From Ganoderma boninense (taxonomy: Eukaryota > Basidiomycota > Agaricomycetes > Polyporales > Polyporaceae), in NCBI GenBank assembly GCA_002900995.3, contig CM035313.1, forward strand, positions 3,286,001 through 3,350,000: 64,000 bases of DNA. The letters run 5' to 3'. The notes under the pieces were generated by a model. The model was given only the letters and a program-made list of their open reading frames with translations. It had not been told where the DNA came from and searched no databases. The position numbers and the translations under genes are program-made. Positions 51,462-63,148 of this stretch are shown here, piece after piece (positions within the stretch are counted from its first letter, which is position 1; each line of letters opens with the position of its first letter).

Positions 51462-51905
51462 AAAAACGGCGTTTCTAGCTCGTTTCTGCCTAAGCGCCCG
51501 ATTCCCGAACATATCCGACCTCGATTCTCGCAAGAAGCCGATCCCAGGATCACCCTCCGAGACGAGACTACGCACCAGTGTGCCAGGGGCCAGGACGACC
51601 GCCACCACCCAAGACATCGTATGCTGCATGGACGTTGATGTGGTGGCAACTGCGGCCGTACCGCGCGTGCTGGGTGTACCGTGTGGCGGATGCAAGTGGG
51701 CTCCGGTGTCGACTCAGCGATTGCGACGATCCGGCAGGTGGCCCGCGTGCATCCCGCGTATTTTGCAGGAACAACATCTGCATCTTGTCTGCATCTACGG
51801 TGGCGTTTGTGGCGAGACGAGAAGAGTGTGCAGGGGAGCGAGGCCTGGATGCAACACGAGGGAGCTCGGCAACGCAGATCTACGTGCCAAGCGCTGTGAG
51901 CCCCC

Positions 51906-51933
51906 ATCTCAGATCTCAGATCTCAGATCTCAG
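51906..51933. repeat. Tandem repeat, four copies of ATCTCAG
   Basis: Four perfect 7-bp units in a row. A short satellite with no evident function. Confidence 0.85.
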
Positions 51934-54031
51934 CCACTCGGACGCACCCGGGAGCTCGAGGAGCGCCCACGCACCCCGTCTCTCAAACAAGTCCCAGACT
52001 TCGAACCTTCAGGCCTCAGGCTGAGGCTCCACATACTTACTCAACGTTCCAGCTCGGCTGGTGGCCTCGGAGCGGCCCTCGCACGAAGCCGGCACTGGAA
52101 CAAGCTAAGTCAGGAGTGCGGTCTGGGGGAGTTAAGTACTGGGTGCGGAAATCCTATACACTGCTATGATCATTCGTGAAGGCGCCATAGTAACAGTAAC
52201 TTATACAGCCGCACTTCTCACCTAAGTAGCCATGCACAACAAGATTGCGTGCTTATCTGTCAATGTCCGCTCGGACATTAGGCCATCACTGAGGCGTGTG
52301 CAGGTATAGTACATGGCATCTCAGAAAGGCGCATCTTCAAGTTGACGCGGGCACATCAACCGCATTGGTGAGTCGGCTGCGACGGCGCACAGGAAGGCCC
52401 GAGGGGACGTATGGGTCTGCGACGGTCGAGTGGATGAACCGAAACATGCATATGCATGCATTGCAATCTTATCTTCGCGACGACACATTGTATTTGATTC
52501 GGGTGCACTCAGGTTGGCACTGCATGGTCCACTTCAAGGGCTGACACGAAGCCATTCATGACAAGAGGAAATTCTCTCGGAGTCCCGAGGCACGTTCGTT
52601 GTTGGCGAGTTTGTGAGACAGGTCCGGGTAAGTGGGACAGCCGATGCTCTGGTCGAGATTCACTTACCACACTTCTCTGATGTTGCGGATGGGCGGGAGG
52701 CGGGAGGCTCGCGCGCTTTTCGGAAGACGGCCCATGACCTGCGACGACGACACCGAGACTACTCATTAGCCATGCGGAGATTGTACAGCTATGCACGGAA
52801 GATCTGGGGGGTGGGGGTAGAACGCGCGGCCAAATTTGCAAGCTGTGTGGACGCGGTCCTCGGTTGAAGCCCCTTCAAGTTCTACTTCTTCCCGATAAGT
52901 AGATTGCACTGAGATACTGACCACTGACCAGTACATTTGCAGCCCACTCTGGTACAGGGCGTCCGAAAGTTGGGCAGTTTCGGCACGGTGAGCACGCACC
53001 GGCAAAGCCCGCCGATCATAACCACCTAGTCGACGTTAAGTAAGCTCGTTAAAATAGAACGTTCACTGTGCCGCAGTTATCGATACTTCATTAGGTGAGC
53101 CGCAGAGATCCAGATCTACGATAGCTAGACTCTTTTCCACGTTGTAACGACATAGATCGCAACAACACCACACTTTCCGAATGTGTGCCGCATCACATAC
53201 TTGCCATGCATGACTTTGACATCTTCATTCGGCTCCATGTCTTTCATAAAGGCCGGCGCCACGCTAGCCGTCTTTTCTGCCAATATTTGCGCCAGGTCCT
53301 CCGGCTGGTGGCACTCGTTCCCCCTGGTTCCAGCCCTTCTCATGGAGGTAAGGTATGTACCTCTGTCTGTCTCCTATGCTCGCGCGAGCGTTACGATACC
53401 GAACTCAGGCCGAATTGCCGGATTTGCTTTCTGTCAAGCAGTGTCGGATCCGGACTCGACGCGGGGAAGAGGAACCCGGATCCGACGAGACTTTGCTGCG
53501 GCAACGGTGTGCTTCACACTTCACGAGTGATGAAGAAGTCAGAACCGAGTTCTGTGCCACCCGCTAGCTTTATTGGCCGCCACTTGTTCTGCTCCGGGTT
53601 CCCCCCGTATTCGGCTTCGACTCGAAGCTCAACTCATGGGCCGTGGCCGCCGTGGGGTTGTCCGCTGACGAAACTGCCAGAGGCACATTACCCCGCAAGG
53701 AACCTTTGCCCGACTTCGATCGGCCGCCCGTCCCTTCCAATTCAGTGCACTCCGTGCTTCTGTGAGCACGAACCACTCCGTCGCCCTTCTCGGCTCAGGC
53801 TCCTCTTTTGGGAAGGCGCGAGTCCATCTGGAGAGGGACGATCCAGCTCTGATCGTGAAAGGGTGCGTGCCGAGGACGCAAGGCCGAACCTTGTCGCGCC
53901 GCAAGGACTACTTATATCAGACCGTCGCGGACCCTGGGGGCCCCACTGCGCGACCAGTCTCAGTCATCCCAACCCACATCCACATCCACCCCCATTCTCA
54001 CTCCCACTCCCACCCCTCGCGCACCAACACC

Positions 54032-54371
54032 ATGCAGCTCAAGTTCAAGCTCTCTGCCGCCGCCCTCGCCGCGCTCTCCCTCTCCCAGGTGGCCACCGCA
54101 GGCCCCATCGCCTACGGCATCTGCCAGACCGGTGCGTTTCCCCCATCCTATGGCGCATATAGCCGCGTTGGCTTCGCAGTCGCTGACCCTCGGTGCCACG
54201 GAACTAGGGTGCAACGCGGTGGCCGTCGCGTGCTACGCCGGGGCGGGCTTCACATTCGGGACGGTCACGGCTGGGGTGGGGGTGCCCGCCGCGATCCTCG
54301 CGTGCAACGCCGCCCTGGGGACCTGCTCCACCGCCTGCGCCGCCGTTGCCCTGCTCGCCCCGACCCCGTGA
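54032..54371 (+). CDS. Small secreted cysteine-containing protein
   Basis: Exons 54032-54131 and 54208-54371 encode 87 residues. An N-terminal signal peptide (MQLKFKLSAAALAALSLSQ, cut near VATAG) leads to a short mature chain: GPIAYGICQTGCNAVAVACY, then AGAGFTFGTVTAGVG, then ILACNAALGTCSTACAAVAL. Six cysteines sit in CxxxC-like spacing amid alanine and glycine. Proteins of this shape are common in Agaricomycetes and are often labelled 'zygote-specific-like' cysteine-rich proteins; that label is from memory and says nothing of function. A TATA-like box lies about 115 nt upstream. It could be an effector-like or developmentally regulated secreted peptide. Confidence 0.82.
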
Positions 54372-54997
54372 GTCGTTGACGCTATACGCAGGCCGGGCAG
54401 AGCCAATGTGTGTCCCCTACGCTGTTCGAGGTGAGCGTTCTGTGCTTTTGATGCGCTTGACAAGGGCTCATCTTGGTTATGAGTTCGAGGTATCAGGAAG
54501 GAGCTGTCAGCACCCTATTTTGCGAAGTATCCCTGTGGTTTCATGTTGTCTGTAGTTTTGTAACCTAGCACCAGCACGAATCCGAGCCGTTCCGAGTCTC
54601 CCAATTAGACTCTACGTCGTTCCCTCGCTAGCCATATGTACGACAGCGAAGCGCGATGCCGGACTCCGTGGAGGGAGAGCACAAATGATACACGGTACAC
54701 ACACCTCGAAGCCCCGTAATTGCAGTACTGACCTTACAAGGAACCGAGTGCGTTGGTGCCGCCCTCGATTAGGGCACAACGAGTTTGGCGAGGTAAGGGA
54801 GTAGTATGTGGCCATCCGACCAATCCTAATAACCGCAGAAAGTAAAAATACATCTCGTTATGAGTAGGGAGGAATGTCTGGTGGCACGTAAACGCACAGC
54901 AGCATTAATATGACCTACATACAGTATGAGTCAGCCTGAGTATATCTTCGAAGCGTCGTAAAGCACATGGTCGTGTCCGGATAACCACAGACGAAAT
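54372..54997. other. Intergenic between convergent genes
   Basis: No gene seen. Moderately AT-rich 3' flanks. Confidence 0.5.
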
Positions 54998-57900
54998 CTA
55001 CAACACCGGCTGAGTCCCGTTCACCGCCCCTCCCTGACTCTGAAGGAATGCTTCCCACTGGGCCCATCTACAAACGAACAGGTCAGCTCCTCTGATGTCC
55101 GAGCCCCCAAAACGATTCGCGTGGCACTCACAGCTCGCCCTGCGGTGCTGACAGCCCCTGCCACTGCCATGGTCCCTGATCCTGGCTTCCCCCGCCACGT
55201 CCGTCGCTCTGGACCTCCATAGGCGCAGGGTTCTCCAGCTCCGCAAGACGGGCCGGCGACCACCCCTCGACGCCACCCACAGCACCGGCGGTTGTTGTCC
55301 GGAACGGCGCGGGCGTCGCCAGACGCTGCGGGGGCCCGAACACCGACAGCGACGACGCCGTCGCTGGGGGGGACGGCGCGTCCGCGCCATGGCCGCAGTC
55401 GAGGCCCGGAGTCTGGCCGTTGTCGAACATGCTGGAGAGCGGCCCGAAGACGCTCAGGTCCAGCCCGTCCGCATCCGCGTCCGCCATGAACGCGTTCCCG
55501 AACGTGAAGTTGAAGACCTCGGGCGGCGCCTCCATCGGCGCGTACGTCGGCTGCAGCCCAAGGTCGAGCGGAGGCGGGTCGTGAGACGCGGCGGGCACGG
55601 AAGAGGCGGGCGCGGAGGGGAAGCGGGTGGGCACGAAGTCCCTGCTGAGCGCCTTGAGCTGGTCCGCCCACCCGTCGCGCCCCGCGAACGGCTGGCCCGA
55701 GCCCGCGCTCGTCCCCGTCTGCGTCCCCGTCTGCGTCCCCGTCTGCGCCGGCGCGCTCGTAGCGTGGGGGGCGGCCTGGACGAAGGGGGAGGGCGACTCG
55801 AGCTCGCGCTGGGGGGCGGTGAAGAGCGATGTGACCTCGTCGTGCGCCGGGTCCGCGCGGATGTCGCAGCCGTCGGCGATGCGGAAGCCGGAGAGCGTGA
55901 GCTGCTGCATCGCGGCGGCGACGAGCTCGTCGATCGTCGTCGGGCCCTCCTGCGCGAGGCTCGTCGGGCGCGGGGGGGTGGGCGCGGGCTCCGAGCTGGG
56001 CTGGGGCTGCCACGAGGAGGGCGGGCACATCGCGCGCAGGATGATCCTGCGGGGGGCGGGAGCGGTGGGGGCAAGATGAGCGTGGGGTCTCCGGGTAGGG
56101 TATTCGAGAATCAAGTTAAAGGGGACTTGGGGGAGCGGTACTCACCCTAGCTTCCGTGCGACCAGGTTGCCGCTGCATACGTTGTGCACGTGGTGATCAG
56201 AGGGTTAAGGGCGGGCACAGGGAAGATTAGCCACGTACGCAGCGGACAGATCCTTCAGGATGCCTAAGCAGATGCTTACGTCCTTCAGGGTCGTCTCGAT
56301 GTCCCTCGCCCCGGCCCACAGGTACACCAGGAACATCATCCCGACCTCGAAGAGCGGCATCTGCAGGGGCGTCAGCGCGTAGAGCGTGAAGCCTGAGCAC
56401 CAGCTCAGCGAGCGGCGGTGCTGCACTTCGAGGACGCGCAGGCACGCGCGCGCCGCGTTGACACAGATCGTCATCGAGGGCAGCGAGAGCTTCGCGCTGG
56501 CGAGCGGGCGGCGCGGGGAGGGGATGAATGGGCGGTGGACGAAGATCTGCAGCACGTAGTAGTTGGAGTAGAGGATCGCGGACTGGTTGAAGAAGACGTC
56601 GTCGGCGCGGTCGGGATCCCAGCGCACTAACCACCACCATCGTCATCATGCGCGTCAATGTTTATGTTTCGAGAAAGAGACGGGGTTTGACGGCGTGCTC
56701 ACGGTGGGAAGGGACGGCGTCGAGCCACTTGTTCAGCGACGAGTCTAGGTCAGCAACGATGCGCTGCTTCCATTCGGGGCCAACGTAGCCCATTAAGAGC
56801 TTCGACTTGTTTATCGTGAACTAGACGGGTGGTTTGGTGAGCAGGTGCCTGGTTCACGACTGAGGAGACTCACGATCGTGCGCGAGGCGAATGCTTGGAT
56901 CTTCAGTAATCGGATGAATATGTTGGCAAACGTGACTATCGACGGCTTTCCGGGGGGCTGCTGGAATGCTTGAGCCGGGTCCGGATGCGTCCAATACTCA
57001 TCGTCACACTCGATCATAGGATCCAGGTCGAAGCTAGCGGAAGAGGCTGATGAGGTAAGACGAGCGAATGGATCGCGCATACAGCTCACTCTTCGTCGTG
57101 GGTGATGCACTGTCGTCCCATCCCGAAACTCGCCAGCCGATCCATGGCGACGAGTGCCCTGCCAGATGCGAAGTAAGCCCAGAACGAAACAACACTTCGA
57201 AGTGACGAATGCACCAGAAAGCACGCTTCCAGAGTTCTTGCTCGACCGTCGGCGTCGCGCTGTACATCTTCTTCCGGTGCGCACCGACGTCCTGCGCCAT
57301 CCGGATGCCCAAGCTGATAATCGGCAGCGTGCCCTGTGGCGAGTTCGTCGTGTTCACATAGGCTGCCATGAGCTGTCACGCCCCGTCCAACTCGACACTT
57401 AGCTCATGCAATGCCGCTGCCAGGGGAAGGAGGGAAGGAGGGAAGGAGTGAGGGACGCACCGCACATGCTTGTACGTCGTACAGCCTCGGGCGCGCGAGG
57501 AGCGAGTACTGCGTCAGGCTGACCTTGTTGAACCACTCCCAGCCGTGCGCCTGGTGCGGCGCGGAGTTGAGCGAGCCGAACGCCCACGCGCTGCCCGTCG
57601 CGCACACGAGCAGCACGATCGTCCCGAACCCGCGGTCGCGCACGTGCAGCCCGCGCTGCACCTCCCGCTCGAACGTCGGCCGGTGCAGCACGGGCAGGTA
57701 CGTGTTCAGGTGCTCGAAGTACAGCCCGATGAGCTCCGCCATGACTTCGGGCGCCGGGAAGTCGTGGGCCTTGAGGGGCGGCACGACGCTCGAGACCATC
57801 GCGCCCACCGCGAGCTCGTCCTTTTTAGAATGGTCAGCTTCCACTATGGAGGGATGTGATACGGGGATGTGGGGGGCGCGTACAGGTTGGAAGCGCTTCT

Positions 57901-59488
57901 GGATCTCGATGAACGGTTTGTCTAAGTGCGCGTCCATGGACACGCCCTTGTGCTCGCTCCTCATGTTCATCACCTTGCGGACGAGGTCGAAGTTGCTCGA
58001 CTTGCCGGTGTAGCCCTTGAAGTTGACGTCTGTGACGCCAAACCCGTCCTCGTTGTCGCTCGGATCGACCGACTCCTCCGAGGAATCTGTCGTCGGGTGG
58101 ACACCGCGCGGGTAGATGACCTTGCTCGACGACCAGGTCGCGTCCGGGTGGCCGTACACGCTTGGAGGTTGCTGCTGCTGTACCGGCGGACTCGGACTCG
58201 ACTCGACGTTCTCGGCATCGTCGCTCGGGAGCGTGGTGTCCGCTTGCAGCTGGGTTCTCGAAGTCAGCTCGACAGTTTAGCACGGATAGTGAATTGGTAC
58301 GCTGTACCTTCTTCAGGAGATCCTCGACTTTGGAAAGGCGCGTTTCTAGTGCCTCGACATATCTACAGGGGTTGCCACAACCAACTACCATTAGCACCAA
58401 AATAAATGATAGGATGGTTCGGCGTTAGATTAAGAGGTCATATTTCCAATATGAAGGGAAGCTTCGTCTGCATACCCACACCGATCCTTGAAGCACGGGC
58501 GCTGCATCTCAGAGGCCTCAAGAGCAAGGCTAATCTGTGCTCGACCATGCTCGAGCGTAGACGACCTTCGTCTATGTACCTTTACTGCGACGTGCGGTGA
58601 AGGTGGAGTATGGTGATATGCATACCAGCCGGCAGGACTGGTCGATGTTCCGGTGTAGAGCCTATTGTCCTTGTTATCAAGGGTTATCCACGCTCGTCTG
58701 CTGCCGACTCGTGTTGCGGATTCTAGTGATGGCAGGGAATCTTCACGAAACCTTGCCTCCACGGAAGGAAAGGGAGTAGCACGCCTAGCCCTCGGAGAGT
58801 ACCTGACCTCCGAGGTGGACAGTCTTGGCTCCCGCAACCTTTGGCCTCCACCGTGGGACGACCGCAGCCGCTGGCATGTAGTGAGTTGGACATCAGAAGC
58901 ACTGTAACGCCCGTGTCCTTCGACGCAACTCAAGCGTCTCGTAGACACTAGGATAAGTCCCGGCCAGCTCCTGACTGGAAGCAAGGACGCTAAAACGAGC
59001 CGCAGCATAGTCCCAGACCACCGAAAAGCGGCGATGACGACACCACCCACGACGAAAAACACACTTACTTCTTCGACGGACGCTTCATCTGCGAGATAGT
59101 CAGCTGTTAGACGTCCACGCCCATTGATAAATACTATGCAGGCGAGCATAAGCGTACCTTGGCCGCGGGGTCGTACTTGCACACCATATTGTGCGTCGTG
59201 CACATGGAGCAGCGGTTGTCCAGCTTGTCCGCCGCATCGCCTGCGTGTGGACAGAGAGAACAGAGCGGTGGTCGATGCACGAATCACAGCACAAGGAGGA
59301 ATATCTGCAACTTACAGCCCACTGAACAAGTCCGTCACGGTTTTCAGTTCAAGTCCTAGTCGGCCACAGGTGAATTGTTTGTAGTAAACCGGCGCACCTT
59401 TCCTGCGCCTGCAGAACTCGCAGGCTCTCGAGTGTTTCTGCCGCTTATAGTGCACGGGGGGTTCGTCCTGTGGTTCCTGGGTAGCCAT
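54998..59488 (-). CDS. Zn2Cys6 transcription factor with fungal_trans domain
   Basis: Fourteen exons on the minus strand: 59488-59398, 59321-59316, 59240-59158, 59088-59069, 58362-58308, 58249-57461, 57372-57215, 57158-57090, 57033-56874, 56820-56703, 56626-56239, 56172-56146, 56046-55132, 55067-54998; 982 residues, all phases closing. The zinc cluster reads CEFCRRRKVGC...CSMCTTHNMVC (C23, C26, C33, C43, C46, C53), followed by a linker and a short coiled coil (YVEALETRLSKVEDLLKK). The middle homology domain (about 255-600) contains ELIGLYFEHLNTYLPVLHRP, SLGIRMAQDVGAHRKK and AMDRLASFGMGRQC. The C-terminal 300 residues are Pro/Ala/Ser-rich, with a TQTGTQTGT run. Residues V31 and G32 come from a 6-nt exon. 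Intron 4 is about 706 nt, far longer than the others. Target genes unknown; the nearby oxidative enzymes are possible. Confidence 0.88.
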
Positions 59489-59873
59489 CCCCGGCGTTTG
59501 CGTTGGTTTGTCGTGCGGCGTTGAGTAAGAATCAGATGAGGCACCCCGCCGCAGGTCCGAGTGGATCCACGAATTGTGGCGCTTACAAAGCAACCGTGAG
59601 CCCCTCTGCTTAGCGGCGCAGTAAGTACTTGGGCTGAAGACGCGGCCTCGGATGCCGCCGGCACGGACGACATGGCACAGCCTGGCCCCGCGCGCGGATA
59701 CGATGACTTGAACAAATGCATTGAATCGTACGTATTCTATGTGTTGCGCAATGCGCATAACTCTACAAATTTCAAAGCCAGAACGAGACGATACACGATC
59801 CACGGACCATTCCTCCAGACTCCAGAGACATCGGCACAAATACAGGCCCCGGAAGTTCCAAGGCAGGAGTCCC

Positions 59874-61208
59874 TCAGAGCCCCGACAGCCGGACCATCAC
59901 GTAGATATCGTCCAACACGTCTACGTCTCCCTCCATCCTCGGCAGCGGCGGCGCGCCAAGGCTGAGGTCGCCCCGCGTCCGCCCGTTCGAGTTCAGCGGG
60001 CCCCGCGCACTGACCAGCATCCGCGAGATCTCCTCGAGCATGTCCGGCCCGCCCGTCGAGACCTGCAGCGGGCGCAGCGTCTGCAGCGGGATCGGGGTCG
60101 GGGCTGGGCATTGGCTGGACGACGCGCGCGGGCGCCGGTCGCGCTCCCTGTGGTCGCGCTCGCGATGGCGGATGCGGGCGGACTGCGACGACGGGTGCCG
60201 GTGCTGCCGCCTGTCCAGCCGGTCGATCTGCTCCTGCCCCTGTGCAGCTGCGACGAGCGCGGGCGGGGCGTCCGACGGGGACACGCTCGGCCGCCCATGC
60301 CCATGGGCCGCTAGTACAGGGGAAGAGAGAGTTGGAAGGCGGCGGCGGCGCGGGTGGTGCGTGCCGGGAGGGTGCTGCGGGGACGCGGGCCCGCCGCTCT
60401 CGACGTCTGCGTCGTTGCTGCTGCCAGTGCCATCCTCGCCAGACGCGGAGCTCGAGGGAGGACGGTCGTCGGTGCCGGGACCGCACCCAGCACGGGTATC
60501 TGGGGTCGAGTCCGGGGTGGGGCGGAAGGGGTGATATTGGGGATGGGCGACAGACGGGGCAAGGCCGGCAGGGCTGGTGGTGCTCTGGCGGGCGAGCATG
60601 CTGTCGGAGCTGGACTGCGTGGACCCGCTCGGGTCTACGGGGGAGGGCGAGTCTCGAGGCGGGCCAGGACGCGTGGCCTTTGCCCATGCGCGGATGCTGG
60701 CGCGGGTCGGGGCGCCTAGCGCGTCAGAGTCGCTGGAGAGCGATGGTGATGGCGTTTCGGCGTTGGGAGGGACGGGTGGTTCTTTGTGGTTAGGGGCTTG
60801 GAGACCCGCTGGAGAGGCAAGCTTGGCCTCCTTCCCTTCACATGACGGACGGGATAATTCCGCGAGTGAGAGAGAGGTGAGAGGGGTTTCGGAGGTGGGG
60901 ATGTGAGATAGCGACAGTGACGAAGGGGTTGTGCCTTGGGGAGAGAAAAACAGGGGAAGCTAGTTGGCGGTTATCGTTAGTCTGATTCGCACGTAAAGCC
61001 GCATATAATTCACCTTGCTAGACGAGGAACCTGACCCCGAGCCAGAGAACAGAGAGCCCAGACGTTTTTCTACATTTGGATCTCTCCGGGGGGCGGTTGG
61101 GACGGGTATGGCGAGAGCGGGTAATGGAGGACAAGGCTTGGAAGTAGAAGGGCCAAGGTCAGCTTCGCTCCAGGTCGAGGCTACATCTTCTGCTTGTCTC
61201 GAAGACAT
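59874..61208 (-). CDS. Disordered hypothetical protein
   Basis: Exons 61208-61014 and 60959-59874 give 426 residues. The ATG at 61,208 begins MSSRQAEDVASTWSEADLGP. The protein is Ser/Pro/Arg-rich throughout, with LGSLFSGSGSGSSSSK, then many SPS/TPS and PPSS stretches, an Arg/His/Glu patch (RIRHRERDHRERDRRPR), and an ordered-looking C-terminus (GGPDMLEEISRMLVSARG, DVDVLDDIYVMVRLSGL). No domain is recognised. Phospho-acceptor-like serines and the basic patch suggest a nuclear or regulatory protein, which is only a guess. It is co-directional with, and 386 bp upstream of, the Zn2Cys6 gene. Confidence 0.6.
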
Positions 61209-62212
61209 GGTTCCTACATTAGTTGGTATCTGAGAAAGCGTCGAAGGGGTCAGCGCTCCGCCTGGGGAGAGAATCCACAGCACCACAGGAAATGTGGGGG
61301 GCGAAGCGTTGATGCGCTGGCCCATATCCCATCCACGAGAACAATACCGACAGATCCACCTATATCCTTACCACTTCCCCCATCAGCTAGTCACCGGTCA
61401 CTTACCTGCTGTGTACAGGGTTCGGGAAGTATGAATGCTAGAAGTCGTCGAAAACGAGGTTGTAGTAGCTTTGCTTCACGGGGAAGAATCAAGGATCAAG
61501 TATATCGGTTTGAAGGCAGAAATCAGGAATTCAATGGCCCTCTATCATCAAGTGGTATAATCTAGAGAGCAAACAGCGATGAGCTACAGTCCCCCGCAAT
61601 CACGATCATCTGAATGTGGGACTCGGGGAAGAGAAGTCTACCGCTGAAGGCCATACCTCGCCGCAGCACCTTCCGGGTCATCAAAGATATCACGCCTACC
61701 TGAGCATAACAGCGGCCAACGTGAACGTCGTTCAGCTTGTAAGGGCGAGAAGGGGGGAAACGAAGAGAGGTGGGCGTCGAGAAACTGGCGATGGAGTTGT
61801 AGTTGGGGGCCTGGAGTTTCTATGACGCAATGGCGCCTATTGTGATCACGAGACTCTGAGGGTTGAGGGCAGGTCCCAATTGGGATACTCTGACGCCCAA
61901 GGAAAGTTGTCGCACAACACAGGCAGCTGCCCGACGAGCTCGACGTTCGACACATCCTCAAGACGTGAGTACCCTCCGTTTTCATTGTCTGTGGTCGTGT
62001 ACGTCTACAGTCAACACTTCAAGTCGTATGGGCGAACTTCTGCGCGACCAGAAGGCTTGGATTGGGCTGGATGCGTCCTCCGAGGTCTGGATGAAGGCGC
62101 CTCACTCGATCGGCCTTCTCGTCTTTCTCTCGTCCTCAGGCTCCCAGTCTTCGACTCAGAACTCTCTTCTAACGATTACTTTGCTTGGCAGTAATATCTC
62201 AGCAAGAACACA
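61209..62212. other. Divergent promoter region before RPS2
   Basis: No gene was seen. Just before the RPS2 ATG, an AG at 62,201-62,202 (TCTCAG) could be the acceptor of a 5' UTR intron, whose donor may be the GTGAGT at about 61,966. Confidence 0.45.
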
Positions 62213-63148
62213 ATGGCCGACTCTGGACGCGGACGCGGTGGTTTCGGGCGTGGGCGCGGTGACCGTGGACGCGGCCGTCGGGGCCCCCGCCGCGGCGGCC
62301 GCAAGGACGAGGAGAAGGAGTGGTGAGTCCCAATCCTCATCCCTCATTCCCCCGCATCGCATTCCAACGTGCACCCGCCTTCCCCCACAGGGTCCCCGTC
62401 ACCAAGCTCGGCCGTCTCGTCAAAGACGGCAAGATCCGGTCGATGGAGGAGATCTACCTGTTCTCGCTGCCCGTCAAGGAGTACCAGATCATCGACTTCT
62501 TCCTGCCCAAGCTCAAGGACGAGGTCATGAAGATCATGCCCGTGCAGAAGCAGACGCGCGCCGGCCAGCGCACGCGCTTCAAGGCGTTCGTCGCCATCGG
62601 CGACTCGGACGGGCACGTCGGCCTGGGCGTCAAGTGCGCGAAGGAGGTCGCCACCGCCATCCGCGGTGCCATCATCCTCGCCAAGCTCTCCGTCATCCCC
62701 GTCCGCCGCGGATACTGGGGCGCCAACCTCGGTGAGCCCCACACCGTGCCCTCGAAGGTCTCGGGCAAGGTCGGCTCCGTCATGTGCCGGCTCATCCCTG
62801 CGCCCCGCGGTACCGGGCTCGTTGCTGCGCCCGCGTCGAAGCGGATGCTCCAGCTTGCGGGCATCGAGGACTGCTACACGCAGTCGAAGGGTTCGACCGC
62901 GACGATGGGCAACTTCTTGAAGGCTACCTTCGCTGCCGTATGTATCCTGTTTCTTTTCTTTTTTTTTTTTTTTTTGGGGGGGGGGATCTTCTTTTGTGTG
63001 CAGCCAGCTTATCAGATATTGCACACAGATCACGAAAACGTACGCGTACCTCACGCCGGATCTCTGGCGCGAAATTCCGCTCTCCAAGTACCCGTACGAC
63101 GAGCACAGCGGGCACCTACAGCTCGCGCAGGGCAAGAAGGCGTACTAG
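62213..63148 (+). CDS. RPS2: 40S ribosomal protein S2 (uS5)
   Basis: Exons 62213-62322, 62391-62937 and 63029-63148 encode 258 residues. A small-subunit protein near the decoding centre and mRNA entry channel. The N-terminus is a Gly-Arg-rich tail ([20 protein letters not shown]), usual for eukaryotic uS5 and typically arginine-methylated. The S5 domain follows: [56 protein letters not shown] and [18 protein letters not shown]. The C-terminal extension ends [10 protein letters not shown]. Length fits the family. Intron 2 carries a T17-G10 homopolymer pair. Confidence 0.97.
62959..62985. repeat. T17 followed by G10 in RPS2 intron 2
   Basis: A run of 17 T abuts a run of 10 G. It lies in the intron, so length variation would not alter the protein. 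Its true length may be affected by sequencing error. Confidence 0.8.

Larger units (their letters stand above)
50851..52179 (+). other. Long unexplained open frame, 442 codons
   Basis: An uninterrupted frame from ATG at 50,851 to a stop at 52,177-52,179. Its translation is Arg/Ser-rich with no domain, signal peptide or repeat that I recognise, and a 257-codon frame runs antisense at 51,695-50,922. It lacks introns, unlike most genes here. It may be a chance frame, an orphan gene, or relic transposon sequence. The direct repeat of ATCTCAG inside it argues against a conserved protein. Confidence 0.2.
50120..54031. other. 3.9-kb gene-poor stretch with minor repeats
   Basis: No confident gene. 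It holds the long open frame, palindrome and tandem repeat listed separately. A further 11-bp inverted repeat (GTCGGATCCGG at 53,443-53,453; its complement at 53,476-53,486) was noted. A TATA-like TTATATC at 53,912-53,918 lies 114-120 nt before the next gene. A minus-strand frame at 53,343-53,125 is protein-like but unrecognised. Confidence 0.5.

Noticed and set aside
55389..56150. 253-codon plus-strand frame opposite the transcription factor
   Set aside because: It is an antisense shadow of a GC-rich exon with Arg/Ala-biased composition.
57840..57884. Possible intron in the Zn2Cys6 gene (GTACGC donor, CCATAG acceptor)
   Set aside because: Removing it breaks the reading frame, while reading through keeps it open.
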